Below are positions 1-7,973 of a DNA stretch of 18,321 bases, piece after piece (position 1 is the stretch's first letter; each line of letters begins with the position of its first letter). Under the pieces are notes generated by a model. The model made no database searches. It was not told the DNA's origin and worked only from the letters and a program-made list of their open reading frames with translations. Where the stretch lies: assembly GCA_029747585.1 (NCBI GenBank), contig JAPEVF010000896.1:1-18321 (forward strand), given 5' to 3'. The position numbers and the translations under genes are program-made. The DNA comes from Pleurotus djamor (lineage: Eukaryota; Basidiomycota; Agaricomycetes; Agaricales; Pleurotaceae).

Positions 1-687
1 CTTTATCCTGTATCGGCTTCTCCAGAGCAGAAAAATATCCGCGTATTTGCTCAATGCATGAATATGAAGGTTTGAACTTGTTGTGAATGAGGACGGGGAC
101 CCCTAGGTGGTGAGATACCGATTCTGCCTGGATGGATTGACGTTGAATAAATGAGTAACGGATCCACGACGCGCGGAGGCCGACTAGAAGAAGTACCTGG
201 ATTTCACCAGCGTCGAGGTACGTCCCTGCTGAGTTGCTGACGATTATAACATTCCCCTCTCCGAAAACCCTACGACAGTCGCGCCATGCACTCTTCCAAG
301 CCCAGAATCAGCGGACGGATACCCAAAAAGCCTCTACCAGCCACACACCTCTAGTTCCGGTACTAACGTATCCCTGTGTGGTATCGTCTACGGACCCAGC
401 CCAACACCAAGAAAAACTGAGTCAGCCAAACGAAAGAAAACACGCGAAAAAAGGGCACACCAAGCAGTTATCCTTATCAAACACAGCACCTCTGTAACCA
501 GCTTTCCGAAGCCGCGCAAAGTCAATCGAGCGAATATCTTCCTTGAGGCAAACGCATGAATAGGTGATGAGTAGAAGAGGGGGTGAAAGGGATGGTTCGG
601 ACCTGGTACAGCCAAGCTTGGGAGAGCTAACCGAGGTTTGAAGATGAGTTGGAATGGTACGAGGATGCCCGGGACGTTGATGGGCAT
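1..687 (-). CDS. GEP4: GEP4-type mitochondrial phosphatidylglycerophosphate phosphatase (5' part, cut by window edge)
   Basis: Spliced minus-strand gene: exons 687-603, 537-461, 387-349, 292-197 and 127-1, continuing past the left edge. Introns are 56-73 nt, all GT..AG, with one frame kept across every junction. The start at 687 opens MPINVPGILVPF, the expected N-terminus. HAD motif I is GAVFDKDNCL (Asp49 nucleophile, Asp51 acid/base), with the following Thr supplied by the next exon. HAD motif II is NVIIVSNSAGT (Ser86). Next come AESVSHHLGVPVL and a KPSYSC segment typical of the family. Known family role: dephosphorylates phosphatidylglycerophosphate at the mitochondrial inner membrane in cardiolipin synthesis. 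The C-terminal part, including HAD motif IV, lies outside the window. No sign of damage. The assignment rests on recognised motifs rather than a search. Confidence 0.9.
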
Positions 688-871
688 TTTAGACACTGTC
701 TGACGGTGAAGACTTTTTCTGAACGAGCAATTCAGGGGTGGCAGGGGTACGATTTGGTTCACCAAGCCTTCACTCGCACAGGCAAACGCTACTGACACAC
801 CGATGTGTGGTTCAGTGCACTCATGGCAATTCAGGGCTCCAGTTTTCTGGACGAGGATATTTTTCTTGGAT
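688..871. other. Short intergenic region between the phosphatase start and the F-box 3' end
   Basis: This 184 nt stretch must hold the phosphatase promoter and the F-box gene 3' end, since both genes are on the minus strand. An open frame runs on from the phosphatase first exon up to 798, but it has no recognisable content and the start at 687 fits the family better. No clear TATA box or other element was seen. Confidence 0.5.
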
Positions 872-2285
872 TTACAAAATCTCTACTAATGCATATGTCA
901 CGGGGTCCCTAGTATACATTTCACCAGCGCATTTCTTAAGAAAAACCTCATCGTTTCTGGTCAATGGAACGAGCGGGCAACCATATGTCACCGATGTATG
1001 GGCATCTGGCCTCCACCTGCGCCGCTTTGTTTCCAAGCAATCTCTCAACCCTCCGACGGTAAATCCGGAGCACTCTATGATGTCAAGATAGTTCCAGTCG
1101 AGTTCTTCGAGTACTCGAAGAATGTCGTCCGTCAAGCACGAGCAGTTCGTGAACGTGATGCAGTTACCCGACCACCCGAAGATGAAGTTTCGCAGTTCAT
1201 CTTCGTCGTGGATGTGTTCAAGGCTCATGACTTCCGATGACATGTCTGCGTAGTCGAAGTCAGGGTTGAGGCCGCATGCCGAATATGCAATCACCATGAG
1301 CGGGGTTATGGCGATTGACAAGAGGATGCAGGAAACCGTCTGCTCCGAAAGTTGCTTTAAAACAAGGGTTTCGAGGTCAAACTCGAAGGCGTAGCCGTAG
1401 GGCTGGTGATCGTCAGGATTGTAGAAGCTGAAGTCGACGTATTGGATGCAGAGATAGGTAGTGGAGATAGATGTTATGAACGTAAGCAGGTATTGAAGGT
1501 CTTCAAGGCCTTGCTCGTCATCTTCGGGGCGTTCGTAATTGCAGATCGTTAGTCTTCCGATGCTGAGCGAGCTGAAAGATGGGGACTTGGCAGCCACCAT
1601 TAAGCTATCTCCGGACAGAGTGAGGTCCACTAGGTTGGCATAGTGAAGAGTAATTGGGTTGGACTGGGGATTGGGTGTACCGGTATCGCATTGAAGCTCC
1701 AACTTTTTCAGGGATGACGAAGGCATGTACGCTTCGAGCAAGGGTAGGGTAGACGTCCACGTCGTTTGACATCGGAGACCTACAAAGCGTGGGTTGGAGC
1801 TTGCCTTCTCGTGGATGAAGCGAAGGATCCTCGAGACCCGGAGTAGTTCTTCATATTCCTCTAGCTCTGGTAGCTCTGGATTGGGCAAGAGGTACAGCGT
1901 GAAATCAAGGTTGGAACACCACGATATTTCGTCCTCCAAACGAGCAATATCGTCGTCAAAGCTGGTGCTGTTCAAAAGAATGCGGAGGGTCTTCCAATAG
2001 GCTGGAACCTCCGACAATATCTCCCTCCAAAGCTGACAGACCTCTGAGAGGCCATAGGGAAAATAACACGGCGACGATGGACTCTTTAGACGGTCAACAT
2101 CAGTTGCGTCTTGTGGTAAACCGTGGTCCAAGAAATGCTGCCTGAGTGCAGTGGTCAGAAAATGTGGAAGTGTAGCCATAAGAGACTCACTGTCTGTGAC
2201 CGTGTATAGGATACTGAAAATCTTGATGAACATGCCGAAAGATCATGAGCAGGAGTTCGAGGGGAAGCTTGTGGATCGGTGCCAT
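872..2285 (-). CDS. F-box domain protein, divergent agaricomycete type
   Basis: Two exons, 2285-2191 and 2141-872, with a 49 nt intron (GTGAGT donor, CTCAG acceptor); 454 residues. The spliced start at 2285 gives MAPIHKLPLELLLMIFRHV, the canonical first half of an F-box (LPxELLxxIF). The second half, LSEVCQLWREILSEVPAYW (residues 63-81), follows after an insert of about 40 residues. The simple open frame starting at 2233 lacks the first half and is not the right start. The rest is a long, weakly repetitive LRR-like region typical of expanded agaricomycete F-box families, ending with a short Asp-rich and Trp-containing stretch. Known role of the class: substrate adaptor that binds Skp1 in SCF ubiquitin ligases. 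The substrate cannot be predicted. Confidence 0.8.
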
Positions 2286-2706
2286 GGGTCCAGTGACGAC
2301 TACTTGATCGTAAAATTAGAAGTGAGAAGGTGTATATAAGAGCTTCTACGCCCCCTTCTGACCGAGGGGACGCTAGTCTGAACGTGAACGGTATGTACTG
2401 TACACAAAAGCCTGCCTCTGAAATCTCGCGCGCTGAAGCGCATGATTGTTCGTTTATCTAGGAGGCTTCAGGGGTACCCCAGATCTCGCCAATTTCAAGG
2501 AACTTGAAGCAAGGTAGTTATCATCAGGAATTAGGATTGATAAAAGCACTTGGATCGCCTCGCTGTTTAGAGAACGATCCTAACGGAAAATGAGATGGCC
2601 CAACTGGAAACTGTGAAGGTCCCTAAAAGCCCCTGTCCGCAGGCAATCTCATTGACCAGCTCAACACCTCGCTCTTAGCTCCCAACCACCTCCCACCGTA
2701 TCGTCT
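2286..2706. promoter_or_regulatory. Divergent promoter region between F-box gene and monoglyceride lipase
   Basis: This 421 nt region separates two divergent starts. A TATA-like run, TATATAAG, lies at 2333-2340, about 50 nt upstream of the F-box start when read on the minus strand and about 370 nt upstream of the lipase start. It could serve either gene. A CT-rich stretch at about 2650-2706, common before fungal start codons, precedes the lipase ATG. No other coding frame is convincing. Confidence 0.45.
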
Positions 2707-3947
2707 ATGGCTGAGTACATCGACGCTTGGCTAGCGGGACCAAACGCGACCCAATTCTACACGAGAACCTACCCCGCCGCGTCGCCAAAAGCAGCGGTGG
2801 TGTTCCTCCATGGTTTCGCTGAGCACATCGGACGATACACCCATATACACCCACTATTGGCGCAGAACGGCATCAGTGTCTTCACCTTTGACTTGCGCGG
2901 TTTTGGAAGAACTGCTCAGGACTTGGAGAAGAAGAGTAGGGACAGTGCGTACGGAAAGACAAATTGGCCGGACAACTTCGCGGATATCGAATGGGCGATT
3001 GGGCATGCGAAGAAGGAGTTTCCTGGGGTTCCGATATTCTTGATGGGACATTCAATGGTACGCTTTCTCGCACGGACATCCATGTAATCTGATCTCACCG
3101 AATTCAGGGTGGCGCACTCGCACTTGGGTTTGTGACCCGCGGCTCTGCGCCTCCCTCTGTCGAAGTCGTGGAATCCCTTGCAGGCGTCATATGCCAGAGT
3201 CCTCTCATACACCAAACTTTTCCCGCATCGAAAGTACTTCGCTGGGCTGGGGGCAAGGCTAGCTCGCTTTTGCCTTACACTCTGATTCCGGCTCCTGTGA
3301 AACCGGAGGTGCACTCTTACTTTGTTTAGCACTCGGACGATGAAGTTAATTTTAGGCAGGATCTGTCTCGGGACTCAGCTGTCGGAGAGGCTTATCTGAA
3401 GGATCCTCTCGTCAAGGCTTCAGGGTCATTGAGAGGGATACATGACATGCTTTCTGGGGTTCGGTTGAATCGACTTTCCCCGCATGCCACACGTTGATCC
3501 GTTGGCTTCCACAGGGCGAACAATTGCTTGAAACTCATTATGAGAACTGGCCAAAGAACTTGCCTGTACTGCCGTCCTCTCTATCTCACGTTGTATGAGA
3601 ACTAATTGATGACCGCCTAGGTCTTCTTTGTCCACGGAACCGAGGATAAGGTTTGCGTTGCATGCCCTCACAGTTTCTCCAATTACCTAACTCAATACTT
3701 AGGTTACTTGTCCTAAAGCTAGCAAAGCTTTCTTCGAGAAGATCTCGACGCCAGTGAAGGAGTACGAAACGATAGAAGTAAGTCGCAAACCTTCCTTAAT
3801 TCGCTGGACACCTCTCTGAAATGATGTACGCTTGATTAGGGAGGTTTCCATGAGCTACAGAACGAACCAAATGGTGTCAAGGAAAAAGTTTATGACATGA
3901 TCATCACTTTCATCAATAGCCGTGTCGCTCCTCCTTCAAAGCTTTGA
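2707..3947 (+). CDS. Monoglyceride lipase (Yju3/MGL-type alpha/beta hydrolase)
   Basis: Seven exons: 2707-3057, 3108-3308, 3360-3458, 3515-3565, 3621-3650, 3703-3777 and 3840-3947; 304 residues, close to the size of yeast Yju3. All introns are 50-62 nt GT..AG and all junctions are in phase 0. Visible features are the oxyanion-loop motif FLHGF (residues 33-37), the nucleophile elbow GHSMGG with Ser116 (formed across intron 1), Asp243 in FVHGTEDK, and His273 in GGFHELQNE. These make up the Ser-Asp-His triad. There is no signal peptide. Known role: hydrolyses monoacylglycerols to glycerol and fatty acid, in the cytosol or on lipid droplets. A stop at 3327-3329 falls inside intron 2 and is not a break. 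The gene looks intact. Confidence 0.92.
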
Positions 3948-4196
3948 ACTGAGCTGAACATGATATCCGTTGATCGCGCATTGCAGTTCAAACTACCCGA
4001 CATAGCGCAAATATTTCTGACTGCGTCGGCGGTTGGGGTCGAGACATGGGCCTGATTTGTGGCCCTCTTGGCAGATGCACTGTGTCGTATCCATAAGTAT
4101 ATACATAAAAACAAAACAGGATTTCTACACGGAATGTTTACACGCGCAAATGAAAACTACATTACGGATATCAAGAATTTGAAGTAATATGGCGCA
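3948..4196. other. Convergent 3' intergenic region (lipase / chitinase A)
   Basis: This 249 nt region lies between two converging stop codons. It is fairly AT-rich toward 4090-4170 and must carry both 3' untranslated ends. No gene or distinct terminator structure was seen. Confidence 0.6.
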
Positions 4197-7052
4197 TCAT
4201 GTGCAGTGCCCAAAGGCAGAGACCATGAGTGCGCTTGCACTACAAAGCATGTCTTGTGGGTTAGCCCAGTTCGGGCCTCCACAGACACGAGTACGGAAAG
4301 GACCGTTTCGTCCAGCACCGGGGCATGGGATCGAAGCGGTTTTGCCTGGCTTTGTGCGTGGCCAGGAGCCGTTTGCAGGACAATCTTCTTCAGTTGGCGG
4401 AGGGGGGAGTCGGGAGTTTCCAACGACCTAGAAGCAATTCGTCAGAGTCCATCAACTGAAGCGTATGACGATGTGGCTCACCGCGCGAAGAAGGGCGTTG
4501 TTCTTATCCAAGTCGACGGCCCAGATCAAGACGCCAGGCATACGTCTATCGAGGACGTATTGCAATTTTTTGGCGATGGTAGCAGGGTTGTCGTAGCTAC
4601 CAAGCAGGCATGAGCATTACCATGCAAAGTAGCATCGAAGAGCAACGAAGAGCAACGACGTACCCAACCCATTGGTTATCGTATTTGAGGGTCATGGTCT
4701 GACTGGTAGAATTATACGTCGGTTGGATACCTCGGCTCTGGATGATGTGTTCGATTTCGCCGTAGCTGAGGAAGCCTTCTCCATCTGCCGATAAGGCACC
4801 GTTAGATCGACCCAATTTTTCGAGACGAAATGATTCCTTACCAGTGCAAGGACCAGGCAAACCACCTCCACTCATTGGGCAGCCGCCGACGTTACAGCTA
4901 GGATCAGCGAGAGTGAAAGAGCGACCATAGAACCCAATGCCGAGATTGATTTTATTCAAGCTCACACCTGCCTTGAGGAACATGTTGACGGCGGTATTGA
5001 CTTCGGGGATGGCGGTATGGGGCAACACGCCGATACCAAACTTAATGTCCCAAGAACCGTGGATGTCCTAGGCAGAACGTGACGAGAGTAAGTATGGGGA
5101 AAGAATGAGATGGGATGATGAGACGAATTACGTAGGTCATCAGGTTAATCCAGTCAGTGTACTTCTGAACTTCTTTGATGGGGAATTGTTGGAGGTACCA
5201 GAACGAGGCAGGAGCGGTGAAACTTAGCTCGACCTTTCGGCCAGAAGCGGCGATTTGAGCTTTGAATTCTTTCATCAACTCCAAGAAGTTGTCGCGATCG
5301 GCTTCAATGCCACCACGTTCGACGCCAGGGTATTCTAGTAAGATCATTTTGGTTTGAGAGACTGAGTCAGAGTGACCAAGGAAGAAACAAACCCCAATCC
5401 TGGACGCGATCAGGGTTAATGGGTGTTGCAAATCGGGAGGGATGAGTGACTTACGATATCGATTCCGTCGAAACCATAGCTCTGCAATTGCGAAAGTACA
5501 TTGGTGACAAATGTTTCTCGGTTAGCTTTGGTACGGGCCATGAGTGAGAATATATCTTGAGTGGGTGGATCCTAGAGCAAGCAGTTTCGTTTAGTGTAAG
5601 CGTTTTGATTCGGATAGGCTTATTGCTTACGTTGAAAGCCCAACCACCGACAGCCCACATGGTCTTAAGGTTGGGATTCTGTTGCTTGAGAGCTTGCAGC
5701 TCTTCAATTAGATCACCATCGTCAGATTGAGTTTCCGTAAGCATCCAAGTATCGCGAGAAATTCCGCAGAAAGAATAAATAAGGTGGGTGAACGCGAAGG
5801 GGTCTAAGTCTGAAGGGCGAACGGCGGGGAGAACAGAGTTAGGTACTCCGTTGCACGATCTGTGAGCAGACCCTAGAGTAGAAGGGATTATTACTTAGAA
5901 ACAACTTGGGATCGACGGATGAAAACTTACAGTTGCTGTAGTATCCGATGACATTACGGCCGTAAGTACTCGCGGACTTGCCCACATTGTCGAAGGAGCT
6001 GATCTTCTCGCAGTTGGACTGACAACCTGTTCCAGGAGCACCTCCAGGATTGGTTTCACAGAATTCGTCACTGCAGAAAGTCCAGTTTGAGCAGGGAATA
6101 ATGAAAGAACAATACGTAGATCACTTACGTCAAGCCACAGTATCCCCACCTTTTGATGAGATCGTCAGCCAGTCAAAAACTAGACTTGGGATGTGAAACT
6201 TACTTTCCGCAGCAAGCGTTGAGGGGGCATTCCTTGTTTCCGACACTTTCAAGACCACAGGGAATGTCTGCAAGTATATTAGAGTGCTGTGTACGATGGG
6301 AACAGCTGATATAACGTACTCGGGTCCTCAGCTGGCAAAGGAGGTGTGCCTGAAGACATGCAAATCTTCATTCCAGGCTGTAAGCCCGAGCAGCCCGTCC
6401 ATCTGAAAGGATAAGATTTGGCAACTGATCCAGGTTATTAAACGGTAGAAGTAGCGTACCTCCAAGTTTGTTCATTCCATTCTTCAATGTCGTCGATATC
6501 GACGTCGTATTGAACAGAGAATTGATGACAATCTGAGCCTTCTATAATGTCAACGGTGTAACATGAACCGTCAGGATTCTCGTTTGGCGTCCTAAAGGCG
6601 CCAATAAGTCGTGGGGTATCATTTACAAAGAGTCTCGATCTCACTTCGAGGGGAGAGTTCCAGAGCTACAGCAGACCCACTGATGATGAAGTTCGTCAAC
6701 TACTAGACTCAGGAAGGTTTGAGCCCGCTACATACCTGGTCAACGGCGAGAGTAGAGCAGTCGAGGCCTGGGTTGTAGTCCATGAAGGTATTACCCGATA
6801 TGCCACATCGGGTAGCGAGTTCACCACAGCCATTCCCTGACTCGACAGCAATGTAGCTGCAGTCAGCGCGAGCGACGTGATGCTTCTTGTGATGCTGTGG
6901 ACCTAACGAATGAAGGTTTGCTGGATCGTCCTCTTAGCAAGTACTCTTGAACTTCGAGAGGGCGAGCACCTACTGGCAAACGCAATGAAAGATGTATTAA
7001 GGAGCAGCAAGGCAGTAAGGACAGTATGAGAGAAACGAGTGGGATACGACAT
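4197..7052 (-). CDS. Secreted LysM-LysM-CBM18-GH18 chitinase (subgroup C), copy A
   Basis: Sixteen exons: 7052-6974, 6902-6736, 6679-6645, 6591-6460, 6402-6320, 6267-6204, 6149-6129, 6070-5931, 5872-5631, 5571-5455, 5399-5393, 5334-5132, 5067-4842, 4784-4664, 4596-4482 and 4427-4197; 660 residues. Domain order: signal peptide (1 to about 26), His-rich stretch (PQHHKKHH), LysM1 (about 41-86), LysM2 (about 102-160), CBM18/hevein (about 169-213, ACCGKWGYCG), GH18 (about 230-584). GH18 shows AVGGWAF and the full DxxDxDxE motif DGIDIDWE, with catalytic Glu363. The C-terminus (585-660) is a Cys/Trp domain with WPRTKPGKTASIPCPG. A 7 nt exon encodes the Asp-Trp before the catalytic Glu. Known for this class: chitin hydrolysis in the cell wall or outside; it is related to the chitinase subunit of yeast zymocin, but nothing here proves killer activity. 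It is divergent from, and likely co-expressed with, the LysM-protease gene at 7974. Confidence 0.92.
5393..5399 (-). other. 7 nt microexon in chitinase A active-site motif
   Basis: GATTGGG between an AG acceptor (5401-5400) and a GT donor (5392-5391). It encodes Asp-Trp and the first base of the catalytic Glu codon. Without it the reading frame and the DxxDxDxE motif are both lost. The neighbouring introns are 55 and 58 nt. Confidence 0.9.
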
Positions 7053-7973
7053 GTCAATGTCGAGGCTTGAGGGAGCTCTCAAGAAGAGGAGACAATTTTC
7101 GGGCTGGCAATAGACATACTTGTCTATTTCTCTAAGTCTTTCAGGTACACTCTGGCCAAAAAATCGAGCATTCCGATCTGGAAGAAAGTCGGAGCAAAGG
7201 AGCAGCTGATAGATGCATTCGGACCTTGGGAAGATGCAAAGTAACTCGGACTCACTCCGATGTGGAAAAGACAAAGAGGGCGGCGGTTTTGCGAAGGCTA
7301 AGACAAGGACAAGCCCAATAACTTCGGTATGGGGATGAAGATGTGTTCCAGAGTGTCGTAAAGATTGGCTGGGATCCCTGACGCTATGACGGTTTAAGCG
7401 AAGGGATCAGAAGAAGCTACGCCTGCTTTCGTGGCGTTGCGACGGAGGCAATTTCGATCACAATCGATCGGAGTTTCGTCGCGAAGGGACCCCGAACGTC
7501 GGTAGGCGCTCCGGGCGCGTCGCCTCTGAAACCACGCGTGTCACAAGCTTACTTCCAACTTTGTGCCACATCTGATGGATTCACCACTCCAGAGCTCTTG
7601 GTAAGGCCCAACCGCCCATTTTACTCCCCCTTTAAGCTCATCCAAGGCCAATGAATCAGCGCACATTCATCTTTTTCATGTGGACCGTGGAACGGCAAAT
7701 ATCGATTCGGCATCTCATCAATACCTGTGTGGCGCCCATAGGTTGTCCGACAATTGGAACGTCACTTCGCCCGACAGGTTCTTCGTCGGCATCCCTGATA
7801 TGATCCATGTGCAAAAGTGCATGGCAATCTGGGCAGGAACTCGTTGTTTTCTCCGGGGAAACATCGATATGTGGCCAGTAGTACTTCAGCAAAGAGCCTG
7901 AAATTCCTGCTCGCTCTCCGAAAGTCAAGTCGTCTCCTCCCGGACACACCCACTCTCGTTTGCAACTGGCAGC
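7053..7973. promoter_or_regulatory. Bidirectional promoter region, module A
   Basis: A 921 nt region between the divergent starts of chitinase A (7052) and LysM protein A (7974). No convincing gene: small open frames here match nothing and are not conserved in module B. GGGCGCGTCG at 7513-7522 recurs in the module B promoter at 15259-15268, at similar distance from the LysM start (461 and 494 nt). TCAAGTCGTCT at 7925-7935 recurs at 15698-15708, 49 and 55 nt before the ATG. A GATC-rich near-repeat (CGATCACAATCGATCG) lies near 7455. Whether any of these bind a regulator is unknown. Confidence 0.5.

Noticed and set aside
388..798. Single 136-codon minus-strand frame
   Set aside because: Only 603-687 and 461-537 of this stretch are coding, as exons of the GEP4-type gene. 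The long frame reads through introns 1 and 2 and starts too far upstream.
3309..3329. A 21 nt intron or a stop that breaks the lipase gene
   Set aside because: A 51 nt intron (3309-3359) gives the expected KPE-DLSRD continuation of the family and keeps frame; the gene is intact.
4197..7052. Calling the chitinases killer-toxin subunits
   Set aside because: The domain order is shared with the zymocin chitinase subunit, but the same order is found in many subgroup C chitinases with no killer activity, and no zymocin gamma-like gene is seen here.
7656..7949. Possible small genes in the module A promoter (both strands)
   Set aside because: No domain, no splice partners, and no counterpart in the module B promoter.
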